Shown: in pieces, positions 10,901 through 19,222 of the stretch
Layout of the letters: the number at the start of each line of letters is the position of its first letter
How positions within the stretch are numbered: the stretch's first letter is position 1
DNA from: Pseudomonas silvicola
GTDB taxonomy: Bacteria; Pseudomonadota; Gammaproteobacteria; Pseudomonadales; Pseudomonadaceae
Length of the DNA: 64,000 bases
Reading direction: 5' to 3'
NCBI RefSeq assembly: GCF_026651855.1
Contig: NZ_CP093280.1
Coordinates: 1,900,001-1,964,000, forward strand
Made by a program: the position numbers and the translations under genes
Notes under the pieces: model-generated
The model's input: only the letters and a program-made list of their open reading frames with translations
Databases searched by the model: none
Told to the model about the DNA's origin: nothing

Positions 10901-11091
10901 GGGTCAGTGGCCTGTATATCTCCACGGGCATTCCCGATCTGAACGCCATTGTCAGTGTGGCGGCGACGTCCACGACGACAGCGAGCCAGCGCAAGATCGT
11001 CAACGATTCCAGCGGTACACTCACGGTGCTGGTGGAGGCCGCAGGCTCGGTGACCACGGCGAGCCGTATCATGTGGCGGCAAATCCAATAG
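7963..11091 (+). CDS. pilY1: PilY1, pilus tip adhesin/mechanosensor
   Basis: The product is 1042 aa and starts with a cleavable signal peptide ([11 protein letters not shown], hydrophobic core, AQA-FAP). Residues 35-440 form a von Willebrand A-like domain with the MIDAS motif DDSGSM near residue 50. The C-terminal half is the PilY1 beta-propeller domain, with an EF-hand-like calcium loop [12 protein letters not shown] near residue 965. PilY1 binds calcium, controls pilus extension and retraction and mediates adhesion and surface sensing. The N-terminal region differs strongly between strains, as is usual. The start overlaps pilX by 11 bp. Confidence 0.93.
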   Translation: MRNSKRTLRRCLGLLLGMCLVFFVGIPAQAFAPSTSPLLSAAAVTPNVMLLVDDSGSMNSIIWASGFDSTATPSQIYICASDSNCLFGQALDMTDTSIFISDLNRGGCSSGWYGFYRGLLGLASICLKLPDPVGSGNTRYSAAYLAYLVNLANGKNTDFTTGTIPTDYRINVARTVSAALVAANRNLRFGLATFNSPTNADRGPGGYIARSISDLQAVSGSTTTAQATTNYNNLVSSINALAAVANTPLAETYYEITRYMRGMAPYYNSSPTTYTSPIQYRCQKNFGVVITDGLPTYDRTFPTNDPLGGKNLPNWDGINNDGANLSGDSEGDTLYLDDIAKFAYDIDMRAASTTSTDAAGKSWDAADFPKQNMLTYTVGFTSSNQMLSDAASYGHGKYYQASDSTSLTAALSSALSDITSKAGSGGAGATNSSTLTSSTVYYQTLYDPADWRGVINAYAISTAGVISSTASWTTNTTMAVGTTAPTFESYNTSTALPITMNYANYSSAQQAVLTASVPSGVTATSLVNWAKGTNVTGLRTRTVLMGDIINSPLTLAAATDQTASDLTNDSTYTSFLAIKSANMTPRLLVNANDGFFNVLNANTGVRDYAYMPSTALPSLEKVADTTYVNGTSHTFLNDGQIAVFDAQISSAWKTIALTGTGGGGKAYTAVQIFDAATKSSTPKALWELRPDTATTFANLGYAYSKPEVARLPDGTWAAFIANGYGSTKGVASLFVVNLATGALIKEIVAESSNGSNGLSSVKLKVNASNVVQAAYGGDLLGHMWKFDLSSTSTASWAVAFSGSPLFTAPGGATQPITAQPLLVTNSTSGKMVYFGTGKLLETTDKTTTDSEAFYAVWDADNATGNYTVSNLQAQAITGTYTSGTSQYLTTTSNVTDYTSQKGWYIPLVYGTLLTGNRVIYQAAYTSGRVIFTTADIDTTDPCSSQGSGYIIELDALNGSLLSYPVLDTNGDGSVNASDTRVSGLYISTGIPDLNAIVSVAATSTTTASQRKIVNDSSGTLTVLVEAAGSVTTASRIMWRQIQ

Positions 11092-11104
11092 AAGGACTCT
11101 GAAC

Positions 11105-11512
11105 ATGCAACGAAGCACCCGCGGGTTCACGCTGGTCGAGCTGGTGATTGTGGTCGCGATCGTCGGCATTCTGGCCGCCATTGCCTACCCCAGTTACACC
11201 AACTACGTGCGCAAGACTCACCGTGCGGAAATCACCGAGCTGATGTCCGAGACGGCGCAGAACCTGGAGCGCTGGTATTCCAAATACGGTACCTACGGCG
11301 ACTACAGCAGTACCGTGACGTTCACCAACCCATCGAGCAACGCCTGGTACTCCGTCATACTGGTGCGCACTGCCACCACCTATACCCTGACAGCCACGCC
11401 CATTGCCGGTACCCTGATGGCCACCGACACCTGCGGTATGTTCACCCTGGACAACACCGGGCTGCGCAGCAGCTCGGGCACCACGGCCACCGCCACTTGC
11501 TGGGGCCGCTGA
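11105..11512 (+). CDS. pilE: Type IV pilus minor pilin PilE
   Basis: This 135 aa protein starts [67 protein letters not shown], the PilE (ComP/PilE minor pilin) pattern, with Gly(-1), Phe(+1) and Glu(+5). A Cys pair near the end (DTCGMFTL and TATCWG) would form the D-loop. It follows pilY1 by 13 bp with GAAGGA before the ATG. No pilY2 gene stands between them, unlike in P. aeruginosa. Confidence 0.92.
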   Translation: MQRSTRGFTLVELVIVVAIVGILAAIAYPSYTNYVRKTHRAEITELMSETAQNLERWYSKYGTYGDYSSTVTFTNPSSNAWYSVILVRTATTYTLTATPIAGTLMATDTCGMFTLDNTGLRSSSGTTATATCWGR

Positions 11513-11534
11513 GTTCACTGAAACTGGATCAAGC

Positions 11535-12644
11535 ATGCCCACACAACAACAAGTGATCATCGTCGGCGGCGGCGTCATCGGTTTGCTGACCGCCCTGAAC
11601 CTCGCGCCCCATGTGGGCCACGTTACCCTGCTGGACCGCTCCGGCCTGGGCCAGGAATCGTCCTGGGCCGGTGGCGGCATCGTCTCGCCGCTATACCCCT
11701 GGCGCTACAGTGCTGCGGTCACGGCATTGGCGCACTGGTCCCAGGATTTCTACCCGCAACTGGGCGCACGGTTGTTCGCCGATACTGGCATCGACCCTGA
11801 GGTACACACCACCGGGCTGTACTGGCTGGACTTGCCGGACGAAGACGAGGCCCTGGCCTGGGCCCAGCGCCTGAACCGGCCCCTGAGCAAGGTGGACATT
11901 TCGGCGGCGTACGACGGGGTGCCCGTACTGGGTGGCGGTTACCGCAGCGCTGTGTACATGGCCGATGTGGCCAACGTGCGCAACCCGCGGCTGGTGAAGT
12001 CGTTGAAGGCCGCCTTGCTGGCGCAGCCGAACGTGACCGTGCGCGAGCATTGCGAGGTACGAGGCTTCCTGCGCGATGGCCAGGCCGTGGTCGGGGTGAA
12101 TACGGCTGACGGTGAACTGCATGGCGACCAGGTGGTGCTGACCGCTGGTGCCTGGAGCGGCGACTTGCTGGAAAGCCTGGGCGTGCGCCTGCCGGTGGAG
12201 CCGGTGAAAGGACAGATGATCCTGTTCAAGTGCGAGGCGGATTTCCTGCCGAGCATGGTGCTGGCCAAGGGGCGCTACGCCATTCCCCGTCGTGATGGGC
12301 ACATTCTGGTGGGCAGTACGCTGGAGCATGAGGGCTATGACAAAACCCCGACCGTCAGCGCCCTGGAGAGCTTGAAGGCGTCTGCGGTGGAGTTGCTGCC
12401 AGCATTGGCCGATGCCCAGCCGGTGAAGCATTGGGCGGGGTTGCGGCCTGGGTCGCCGGAGGGGATTCCGTTCATTGGTGCGCTGGAAGGCTTTGACGGG
12501 CTATGGCTGAACTGCGGGCATTACCGCAATGGGCTGGTGCTGGCGCCGGCTTCGTGCCAGTTGTTTGCGGATTTGATGCTGGGGCGCGAGCCGATCATCG
12601 ATCCGGCGCCGTATGCGCCAGCGGGGCGTTTGGCGGGGGATTAG
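11535..12644 (+). CDS. thiO: Glycine oxidase ThiO
   Basis: This 369 aa FAD-dependent amine oxidase of the DAO family starts with the dinucleotide-binding motif VIIVGGGVIGLLTALNLA and has SGLGQESSWAGGGIVSPLYPWRY, a ThiO signature. The C-terminal block HWAGLRPGSPEGIPFIG and NCGHYRNGLVLAPAS is typical. It oxidises glycine to dehydroglycine for thiazole synthesis of thiamine. In Pseudomonas it commonly sits between pilus genes and pilR, as here. No TPP riboswitch is visible in the 22 bp gap after pilE. Confidence 0.93.
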   Translation: MPTQQQVIIVGGGVIGLLTALNLAPHVGHVTLLDRSGLGQESSWAGGGIVSPLYPWRYSAAVTALAHWSQDFYPQLGARLFADTGIDPEVHTTGLYWLDLPDEDEALAWAQRLNRPLSKVDISAAYDGVPVLGGGYRSAVYMADVANVRNPRLVKSLKAALLAQPNVTVREHCEVRGFLRDGQAVVGVNTADGELHGDQVVLTAGAWSGDLLESLGVRLPVEPVKGQMILFKCEADFLPSMVLAKGRYAIPRRDGHILVGSTLEHEGYDKTPTVSALESLKASAVELLPALADAQPVKHWAGLRPGSPEGIPFIGALEGFDGLWLNCGHYRNGLVLAPASCQLFADLMLGREPIIDPAPYAPAGRLAGD

Positions 12645-12650
12645 CGGCGT

Positions 12651-12679
12651 CGGCTTCCCGAGCTTCGCCCGGTCCCACA
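12651..12679. repeat. Single REP arm, family A
   Basis: TTCCCGAGCTTCGCCCGGTC and the following CCCACAA match one arm of the REP family also seen near 16.0, 19.05, 37.1 and 50.2-51.2 kb. It lies between the convergent ends of thiO and pilR; no partner arm is present. Confidence 0.8.
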
Positions 12680-12703
12680 ACGGCAAATCGCGGCCGCCGG
12701 TCT

Positions 12704-14044
12704 CTACTCCAGCCCCAGTTTTTTCAGGCGGTAGCGCATCGACCTGAACGACAGGCTCAGGCGCTGCGCCGCCGCGGTGCGGTTCCAGCGGGTTTCTTCC
12801 AGTGCCTGGAGGATCAGCTTGCGCTCGATGTTCTCCAGGAAGTCTTCCAGGTTGTCCACGTTGGTCAGGTCCGGCACACCGGCCTCGGCCACTGGCGCGG
12901 TGTCGCTCAGGCGCAGGTCGCTGGCCTCGATGCGCTCATTTTCGCACAAGGTGTACGCACGTTCGAGCATGTTCTCCAGTTCGCGCACGTTGCCGGGGAA
13001 ACGGTAGGCCTTGAGGGTTTCCAGCGCCGTGGCGCTGAGTTGCGCGGGCGGCAGGCCGCTGCCGTGGGCCAGGCGCTTGAGCACTTTGTTGGCCAGCAGG
13101 GCGATGTCTTCGCGGCGTTCGCGCAGTGATGGCACGCGCAGTTCGATGACGTTGAGCCGATAATACAGGTCCTGCCGGAAGCGCCCGGCCGCGACTTCGG
13201 CGGCCAGGTCCTTGTGGGTAGCGCACAGGATGCGCACGTCCACCACTACCTCGCTCTGGCCACCGACGCTGCGAATGGCCTTTTCCTGAATCGCGCGCAG
13301 CAGCTTGACCTGCATGGCCAAGGGCAGGTCGGCCACTTCATCGAGGAACAGCGTGCCGCCCTGGGCCGCCTGGAACAGCCCGGGCTTGTCTTCCATGGCG
13401 CCGGTGAAGCTGCCTTTGCGGTGGCCGAAGAATTCGCTTTCCATCAGCTCCGAAGGAATGGCGCCACAGTTCACCGGTACGAAAGGCAGTTCGGCGCGTG
13501 GGCCCTGTTCGTGGATCAGCCGGGCCACCAGTTCTTTGCCGCTGCCCGATTCGCCGCTGATGTACACCGGCGCCTGGCTGCGCGCCAGGCGCATGATCTG
13601 TTTGCGCATGGCCAGCATGGGCGGCGAGTCGCCCAGCAGTCGGTCGTCGATGCTCGGCTGCTCGGCGGCCTGGCCTTGCAGGCGCAGGGCGCTGCCCACC
13701 AGTTCACGCAGCCGGGTGAGGTCCACCGGTTTGGTCAGGAAGTCGAAGGCGCCGGCCTTGAGGGCATTGATGGCGGTGTCGAGGCTCCCGTAGGCGGTGA
13801 TCATGGCCACCGGCACCTGGGGGTAGCGCTGCTGGATATGCTGCACCAGCTCCAGCCCCGTGCCGTCGGGCAGGCGCATGTCGGTCAGGCACAGGTCGAA
13901 GGGTTCGCGGGCCAGGCAGTCGCGGGCCTCCTTGACGTTGCGCGCGCTGCGGGTGTCGAGCTTCATCCGGCCCAGGGTGATTTCCAGGAGTTCGCGGATG
14001 TCCGGCTCATCGTCGACGATCAGGATCTTCTGCCGTTGGCTCAT
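12704..14044 (-). CDS. pilR: Sigma-54 response regulator PilR
   Basis: This 446 aa NtrC-type regulator starts at MSQRQKILIVDDEPDIRELL. The receiver domain carries the phospho-acceptor Asp in DLCLTDMRLPDG. The AAA+ domain has Walker A GESGSGKE, the sigma-54 contact loop GSFTGA and Walker B GTLFLDEV. A C-terminal Fis-type HTH reads WNRTAAAQRLSLSFRSMRYRLKKLGL. The frame runs 15 codons further upstream into pilS, but this ATG fits the receiver start. In Pseudomonas, PilR activates pilA with sigma-54; a matching promoter lies at 33.46 kb. It is coupled to pilS, whose stop is 2 bp upstream. Confidence 0.96.
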   Translation of the reverse strand: MSQRQKILIVDDEPDIRELLEITLGRMKLDTRSARNVKEARDCLAREPFDLCLTDMRLPDGTGLELVQHIQQRYPQVPVAMITAYGSLDTAINALKAGAFDFLTKPVDLTRLRELVGSALRLQGQAAEQPSIDDRLLGDSPPMLAMRKQIMRLARSQAPVYISGESGSGKELVARLIHEQGPRAELPFVPVNCGAIPSELMESEFFGHRKGSFTGAMEDKPGLFQAAQGGTLFLDEVADLPLAMQVKLLRAIQEKAIRSVGGQSEVVVDVRILCATHKDLAAEVAAGRFRQDLYYRLNVIELRVPSLRERREDIALLANKVLKRLAHGSGLPPAQLSATALETLKAYRFPGNVRELENMLERAYTLCENERIEASDLRLSDTAPVAEAGVPDLTNVDNLEDFLENIERKLILQALEETRWNRTAAAQRLSLSFRSMRYRLKKLGLE

Positions 14045-14046
14045 GT

Positions 14047-15639
14047 TCAGTTCAGCTTCCGTGCGTGGGCGAAGGTGATTCGCAGGCAACTACCGCCTCG
14101 TTCACGTGGTTTGTAGTCTAGGTGCGCCTGGTTGCTTTCGCACAGTTCACGGGAAATGTAGAGGCCCAATCCTGTTCCTTTGGTCTCGGTGGTGAAGAAA
14201 GGTTCGAAGATGTGTTGCAGTTGATCGGCCGAAAAGCCGGGACCATCATCCAGCACGTCGAGAATCGGCAGGCCGTTGGTCGGTTCGATGAACAGGTTCA
14301 GCCAAACCTGGGCCTGGCCGTGGTTGTGCGCGCTGTAGCGCAGGCCATTGTCCACCAGGTTGGTCAGCACCTGGGTCAGGTGGTGCGGGTCCATGCGGGT
14401 CTCGATGGGGCCGTCGGTGACGTACAAATGCAGCGCCTGGTTGGCCGTGGCGGTGGTACGAAAGTCGGCCAGGAACTGCTGCAGGAAATTGCCCAGGTCC
14501 AACGGCTGCGGTTCGGCCTGGCGGCGCCTGGACAGCTGCAGCACGTTTTCGATGATCAGGTTCATGCGCTTGGACTGGTCCTTGATGATCTGCGTCAGGC
14601 GCAGGTCGGCGGGGTCCAGGGTCTCGGATTCCTGCAGCAACTGGCCAGCGTGGCTGATGGCGCCCAGCGGGTTGCGGATTTCGTGGGCGATACCGGCAGT
14701 CAGGCGCCCCAACGCCGCCAGCTTGAGTTGCTGGGCCTGTTGCGCGATCTGCGACAGGTCTTCGAGAAACACCAGCGTCTGTTGCTGTTCGCCGCGGCGC
14801 AGGGCGATGAAGCTGGGCTGCACCGACGGCCCGGTGGGGGTGAACTTCAGGCTGCGCAAGCGCAGCGTGGGGTTGGTACGCCACTGCAGCAGGCGTTCAA
14901 CCAGCTCGGGGGAATAGGCGGTGATCAGTTGGCCGCTCAGGTGGTAGTGGCCGATCAGCTTCAACGCGCCCTCGTTTGCCAGTTGCACACGGTTGACGGT
15001 GTCCAGCACCAGGATGCCGGTGCGCATGCGCTGCAGGATCAGGGCGTTGAGCTCTTCCAGGTTGGTGACGTCGCTGGCGCGCTGGGAGGCCAGGTTCTCG
15101 CTGACCCGCAGCAGACGCGTCAGGGCCTGCACCATCAATGCCACGGCGAAGCACAGCACGCCGAGGGTGCTGGCCTGCACATAGTTGCTACTGCTGTTGG
15201 GGCGCAGGAAGTTCAGGTAGAAGGTCAGGTAGATGATGCCGATACTGCCCAGCGCGGCGATCAACAGGCCGTTGCGTCCGCGCAGCAGCAGGTTGCTCAT
15301 GGCCACCGAGGCGATCATCAGGTTGCCGATACCGCTGGGGGTCCCGCCGCCGGCGTAGAACAGCCCCGAGAGCATGAGAATGTCGAACAGCGCCAGGGCG
15401 AACACGTGCCCCGGTGGGCGCAGTTTTTCCAGCAGGATCACCGCCGCGATATTGATCAGCAGGTAGGCCCAGCTGCCGTTGCGGAACCAGGCGCCATTGG
15501 CCAGTTCCAGCAGCTTGTCGTCCATGTCGCTGGAAATCAGCAGGATCAGGGTAATGCCGATGGTGAGGCGGTACAGGTGGTACAGGCGCAGCATCCGCCG
15601 CGCCTGGGGGCCACCGGGCTGGAAGGTCTCAGCGGTCAC
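14047..15639 (-). CDS. pilS: Sensor histidine kinase PilS
   Basis: This is a 530 aa inner-membrane kinase. About six hydrophobic helices (residues 20-180) come first, as in PilS, which senses pilin level in the membrane. A PAS-like region follows. The catalytic part has the H-box GIAHEIRNPLGAISHAGQLL, the N-box NLVDNGLRYS, and G-boxes DDGPGF and GTGLGLYISREL. It phosphorylates PilR, encoded just downstream. The 5' end overlaps the last codons of the PP0621-type gene by 11 bp. Confidence 0.95.
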   Translation of the reverse strand: MTAETFQPGGPQARRMLRLYHLYRLTIGITLILLISSDMDDKLLELANGAWFRNGSWAYLLINIAAVILLEKLRPPGHVFALALFDILMLSGLFYAGGGTPSGIGNLMIASVAMSNLLLRGRNGLLIAALGSIGIIYLTFYLNFLRPNSSSNYVQASTLGVLCFAVALMVQALTRLLRVSENLASQRASDVTNLEELNALILQRMRTGILVLDTVNRVQLANEGALKLIGHYHLSGQLITAYSPELVERLLQWRTNPTLRLRSLKFTPTGPSVQPSFIALRRGEQQQTLVFLEDLSQIAQQAQQLKLAALGRLTAGIAHEIRNPLGAISHAGQLLQESETLDPADLRLTQIIKDQSKRMNLIIENVLQLSRRRQAEPQPLDLGNFLQQFLADFRTTATANQALHLYVTDGPIETRMDPHHLTQVLTNLVDNGLRYSAHNHGQAQVWLNLFIEPTNGLPILDVLDDGPGFSADQLQHIFEPFFTTETKGTGLGLYISRELCESNQAHLDYKPRERGGSCLRITFAHARKLN

Positions 15640-15862
15640 GGGCAGCCGGGCCCTGTTGCAGGTGCGCCGGGCTGCAGTACCACTGCTGGTCGCGGTTCAG
15701 GGCGCGGTCTTGGGGCAGGTGCACGCCGCAGTGGGCGCAGCGCACCATCAGCAGCGTCTGGTCGCCGCCCTTCGGGGCCTGTTGCGGGGCGCTGGGCTTG
15801 ATCTTGCGCCACAGCCACAGGGCGGCAAAGACAATGGCGATCCAGAAAATCAGGCGAATCAT
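15629..15862 (-). CDS. PP0621-family small membrane protein with a Cys cluster
   Basis: The protein is 77 aa. MIRLIFWIAIVFAALWLWRKI is a single N-terminal membrane helix, followed by a small zinc-ribbon-like segment with CAHC and a later single Cys (WYCSPAHLQQ), which could bind metal. The family is conserved next to pilS in Pseudomonas but has no established function. The ATG is placed before the helix; an upstream in-frame start would add a proline-rich stretch with no family support. The gene overlaps pilS, suggesting co-expression. Confidence 0.8.
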   Translation of the reverse strand: MIRLIFWIAIVFAALWLWRKIKPSAPQQAPKGGDQTLLMVRCAHCGVHLPQDRALNRDQQWYCSPAHLQQGPAARDR

Positions 15863-16000
15863 GGGCGACGGCTCAAACAGAAGAAGATGCGGCAGTGTAG
15901 GAGCGGGCAGGGCGGGGGACAAGCGCGGACGGGTATCGGCGGTGATATCTTTTTGATGGCTTTTGCGCCAGGGCCCTGGGCTCGAACCCGCCGCGATCCC

Positions 16001-16093
16001 CCTGTGGAACCGGCCGAAGCCCGGGAAAAGGGCGACGCGCTTCTTCAGGGGCTGCGCGGTGTGCGTTTCTCGAGCTTCGCCCGGTGTTACAGG
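16001..16093. repeat. Decayed REP pair, family A
   Basis: Two inverted arms, CCGGCCGAAGCCCGGGAA (16011-16027 region) and TCTCGAGCTTCGCCCGGTG (16068-16086 region), flank a 40 bp loop. They are diverged copies of the family A REP found intact at 37.1 and 50.2 kb. The rest of the 15863-16131 gap shows no gene. Confidence 0.75.
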
Positions 16094-16126
16094 AGCATGC
16101 CCAAAGCTTGTATATTTTTTCGCGGA

Positions 16127-16158
16127 TACAAAAAAAGAGGCCCGTGGGCCTCTTTCTC
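16127..16158 (-). terminator. Terminator of bamD
   Basis: Read on the minus strand, GAGGCCC-ACG-GGGCCTC is followed by a run of eight T. It lies 14 bp past the bamD stop. Confidence 0.85.
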
Positions 16159-16171
16159 AGTGCGGCGTTGC

Positions 16172-17197
16172 TCAGTCGAACAGGCCGAAGGTCAGGTAGC
16201 TGAAGAAGCCACGCTTTTTCTTCGGCGAATCATCGACCGGCTTGGCAGGCTCGTCGGCGGTGCCGCCCTGGTCAGCAGGCAACAGGTCGTGCGGGATGGC
16301 GTCCTTGTCGTCCTGGAACTGTTTGGTCAGTTCCTGGTTGGCACGGGTTTCACCCGGCGGCAGCGGTGCGCTGGTGCCCACCAGGCCCAGGGTGGCCTTG
16401 GTCAGCCAGGAGCGGTTGTCGGCTTCCTTCTGCTGGGGCACGAACTTGCCGTCCACCAGTTGCGGGTGGTCCGGGTAGTTCAGCTTCAGGGTTTCCAGGC
16501 TGCTGGCAGCCAGCTCGTCCAGGCCCAGGCGCTGGTAGGACTCCACCATCACGGCCAGGCCGTCGCCGACCGATGGGGTTTCCTGGAAGTTTTCCACCAC
16601 GTAGCGGCCACGGTTGGCGGCAGCGACGTAGGCCTGACGGGTCAGGTAATAGTCAGCCACGTGGATTTCGTAGGCCGCCAGCAGGTTGCGCAGGTAGATC
16701 ATGCGCTGCTTGGCGTCCGGCGCGTAGCGGCTATTGGGGTAGCGGCTGGTCAGTTGCGCGAACTCGTTGTAGGAGTCGCGGGCAGCGCCCGGGTCACGCT
16801 TGGTCATGTCCAGTGGCAGGAAGCGGGCCAGCAGGCCGCGGTCCTGGTCGAACGAGGTCAGGCCTTTGAGGTAGTAGGCGTAGTCGACGTTCGGGTGCTG
16901 GGGGTGCAGGCGGATGAAGCGCTCGGCGGCCGACTTGGCAGCTTCGGGCTCCGAGTTCTTGTAGTTGGCGTAGATCAGCTCCAGCTGGGCCTGGTCGGCG
17001 TAGCGGCCGAACGGATAGCGGGAATCCAGCGCCTTGAGTTTGGCGGTGGCGCTGGTGAAGCTGTGGTTGTCCAGATCGGCCTGTGCCTGCTGGTACAGCT
17101 CGGTTTCGCTCAGGTTTTCGTCGACCACTTCTTTCTTCGACGAACAGGCGGCCGTGAGTCCGAGGATGGCGATCAGCAGCAGGTGTTTCACTTGCAT
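16172..17197 (-). CDS. bamD: BamD, outer-membrane assembly lipoprotein (ComL)
   Basis: This 341 aa lipoprotein of the BAM complex inserts beta-barrels into the outer membrane. [22 protein letters not shown] is a lipoprotein signal with lipobox LTAAC. Residues 35-250 are TPR-like repeats ([58 protein letters not shown]), as in BamD. The C-terminal 90 residues are a low-complexity extension typical of Pseudomonas. The start is the ATG of the signal peptide. It is divergent from rluD, which is a conserved arrangement. Confidence 0.96.
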   Translation of the reverse strand: MQVKHLLLIAILGLTAACSSKKEVVDENLSETELYQQAQADLDNHSFTSATAKLKALDSRYPFGRYADQAQLELIYANYKNSEPEAAKSAAERFIRLHPQHPNVDYAYYLKGLTSFDQDRGLLARFLPLDMTKRDPGAARDSYNEFAQLTSRYPNSRYAPDAKQRMIYLRNLLAAYEIHVADYYLTRQAYVAAANRGRYVVENFQETPSVGDGLAVMVESYQRLGLDELAASSLETLKLNYPDHPQLVDGKFVPQQKEADNRSWLTKATLGLVGTSAPLPPGETRANQELTKQFQDDKDAIPHDLLPADQGGTADEPAKPVDDSPKKKRGFFSYLTFGLFD

Positions 17198-17346
17198 GGC
17201 GGCTTGCGTCCCTATGACGGCCGCTGTCTTGGGCGTGACCGTCCTGTTATGATGGGCGCCCCGTGAAGTCCTCGGGGCAAAAGACGCCGTATTTAACCAC
17301 AAGCGTGCAGCCGAAACCAAAGGCTGTGCCGCCGCCTAGTCCGAGC

Positions 17347-18309
17347 ATGTCCGAGATCATACAACTTAGCGCAGAGGTGCCGTCCGAATTGGGCGGCCAA
17401 CGCCTCGATCAAGTCGCCGCACAATTGTTCGCCGAGCACTCGCGCTCGCGCCTATCCGCCTGGATCAAAGAAGGCCGCCTGACCGTGGACGGTGGCGTGC
17501 TGCGCCCGCGTGACATCGTCCATGGCGGCGCTATCCTGGCCCTTTCCGCCGAGCAGGAAGCCCAGGGCGAGTGGATCGCCCAGGACATCGAGCTGGACAT
17601 CGTCTACGAAGACGACGACATCCTGGTCATCAACAAGCCTGCGGGCCTGGTGGTGCACCCGGCTGCCGGCCACGCCGATGGCACCCTGCTCAATGCCTTG
17701 CTGCACCACGTGCCGGACATCATCAATGTTCCGCGCGCGGGCATCGTGCACCGCCTGGACAAGGACACCACGGGCCTGATGGTGGTCGCCAAGACCATTC
17801 AGGCGCAGACCAAACTGGTCACCCAGCTGCAAAGCCGTACCGTCAGTCGGATTTATGAGTGCATCGTCATCGGCGTGGTAACCGCCGGCGGCAAGATCAA
17901 CGCACCCATCGGCCGTCACGGCCAGCAGCGCCAGCGCATGGCGGTGATGGAAGGCGGCAAGCCTGCCGTCAGCCACTACCGCGTGCTGGAGCGCTTCCGC
18001 TCCCACACTCACGTGCGGGTGAAGCTGGAAACCGGCCGTACCCACCAGATCCGCGTGCACATGTCCCACATCAACTTCCCGTTGGTGGGTGACCCGGCCT
18101 ACGGCGGTCGCTTCCGCATTCCGCCGGCCGCCAGCGCGACCATGGTCGATGCGCTCAAGACCTTTCCGCGCCAGGCCCTGCATGCCCGCTTCCTGGAGCT
18201 GGAACACCCGAGTACGGGTGAGCGCATGAGCTGGGAATCGCCACTGCCCGACGACTTCGTCTGGCTGTTGTCGCTGCTCAAGCAGGACCGCGAGGCGTTC
18301 GTCGGGTGA
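17347..18309 (+). CDS. rluD: 23S rRNA pseudouridine synthase RluD
   Basis: This 320 aa enzyme makes pseudouridines 1911, 1915 and 1917 of 23S rRNA. Residues 12-75 are an S4 RNA-binding domain (GGQRLDQVAAQLFAEHSRSRLSAWIKEGRLTVDG). The catalytic Asp is in GIVHRLDKDTTGLMVVAKT, and the C-terminal RTHQIRVHMSHINFPLVGDPAYGG motif is present. I use the ATG of MSEIIQLSAEVP; upstream in-frame sequence is proline-rich with no family match. Its TGA overlaps the GTG start of pgeF. Confidence 0.96.
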   Translation: MSEIIQLSAEVPSELGGQRLDQVAAQLFAEHSRSRLSAWIKEGRLTVDGGVLRPRDIVHGGAILALSAEQEAQGEWIAQDIELDIVYEDDDILVINKPAGLVVHPAAGHADGTLLNALLHHVPDIINVPRAGIVHRLDKDTTGLMVVAKTIQAQTKLVTQLQSRTVSRIYECIVIGVVTAGGKINAPIGRHGQQRQRMAVMEGGKPAVSHYRVLERFRSHTHVRVKLETGRTHQIRVHMSHINFPLVGDPAYGGRFRIPPAASATMVDALKTFPRQALHARFLELEHPSTGERMSWESPLPDDFVWLLSLLKQDREAFVG

Positions 18310-19130
18310 GTGGGTTGGCGCAGGACCTGATATTTCCCGATTGGCCGGCACCGGCCAATGTGAAGGCCTGCGTCACCACGCGAGAGGGCGGTGTCAGCAC
18401 CGCGCCTTTCGAGCATTTCAACCTGGGGGACCATGTGGGCGACAGCCCTGCCGCGGTTGCCGAGAACCGCCGGCGCCTGACCCAGGCCTTCGGCATTCAG
18501 CCGGCGTGGCTCAAGCAGGTGCACGGCGTCAACGTGGCCCATGCCGACCCGTCGGTGATCGCCGAGGCGGACGCCAGCTGGACCTCGACGCCGGGTATCG
18601 CCTGCACGGTGATGACCGCCGACTGCCTGCCCGCGTTGTTCTGCGACCGCGCCGGTACCCGCGTGGGCGCGGCTCACGCAGGCTGGCGCGGGCTGGCCGC
18701 CGGGGTGCTGGAGGCCACGGCCGAAAGCCTGGGCGTGCCGGCGAACGAAATTCTGGTGTGGTTGGGGCCGGCCATCGGCCCGCGCAACTTTGAAGTGGGC
18801 GCTGAAGTACGCGATATCTTCATGGCCAGTCACCCTCAGGCGGGCGAGGCCTTTGTGCCAGGCGCCCAGCCGGGCAAGTTCCTCGCCGACATCTATGCGC
18901 TGGCACGGGTGCGCCTGACGGCGATGGGCATCACGGCCGTTTATGGCGGTGGTGAATGCACCATCGAGGATCTACGCTTCTTCTCTTACCGGCGTGCGCC
19001 GCAGACGGGGCGCTTTGCCTCGTTGATCTGGCTGGATGAAACGCGATCCCTTGTGAGACCGGGCGAAGCTCGGGAACCAGGCGCTGCCGATTTGATGATC
19101 TGGGTCAAGCTCCTGCCGCTTGAATATTGA
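18306..19130 (+). CDS. pgeF: Purine nucleoside phosphorylase/laccase-type protein PgeF (YfiH) with REP-encoded tail
   Basis: This 274 aa protein of the DUF152 family has the motifs VTTREGGVS, DCLPALFCD, GAAHAGWRGLAAGVLE and SLIWLDE. YfiH/PgeF proteins bind zinc and have been described as polyphenol oxidases, purine nucleoside phosphorylases and peptidoglycan-editing factors. The GTG start overlaps the rluD stop. Family members normally end near SLIWL; here about 30 more residues follow, and the first half of them (SLVRPGEAREPG) is encoded by a family A REP arm. The tail also overlaps the clpB heat-shock promoter. Confidence 0.92.
   Translation: MSGLAQDLIFPDWPAPANVKACVTTREGGVSTAPFEHFNLGDHVGDSPAAVAENRRRLTQAFGIQPAWLKQVHGVNVAHADPSVIAEADASWTSTPGIACTVMTADCLPALFCDRAGTRVGAAHAGWRGLAAGVLEATAESLGVPANEILVWLGPAIGPRNFEVGAEVRDIFMASHPQAGEAFVPGAQPGKFLADIYALARVRLTAMGITAVYGGGECTIEDLRFFSYRRAPQTGRFASLIWLDETRSLVRPGEAREPGAADLMIWVKLLPLEY
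19050..19077. repeat. REP arm, family A, inside the pgeF 3' coding end
   Basis: TGTGAGACCGGGCGAAGCTC followed by GGGAA matches the family A arm (TGTGGGACCGGGCGAAGCTC in other copies) with one change. It is read through in frame by pgeF. Confidence 0.85.
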
Positions 19131-19147
19131 ACAATCCCCCCCATCTA
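19119..19147 (+). promoter_or_regulatory. Sigma-32 heat-shock promoter of clpB
   Basis: CTTGAA (19119-19124) and CCCCATCTA (19139-19147) with a 14 bp spacer are a near-exact match to the sigma-32 consensus. The -35 overlaps the last codons and stop of pgeF, and the clpB ATG lies about 70 bp downstream. Confidence 0.88.
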
Positions 19148-19222
19148 TATCGGTATCTCAGGCAGGTTTATCTTCATCAGGTGTGTCCATCGCTCCGGCC
19201 TGCCCCTTTAGGAAGGTGACTC

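Noticed and set aside
11513-11534. TPP riboswitch before thiO
   Set aside because: Only 22 bp lie between pilE and thiO and no THI-box sequence is seen.
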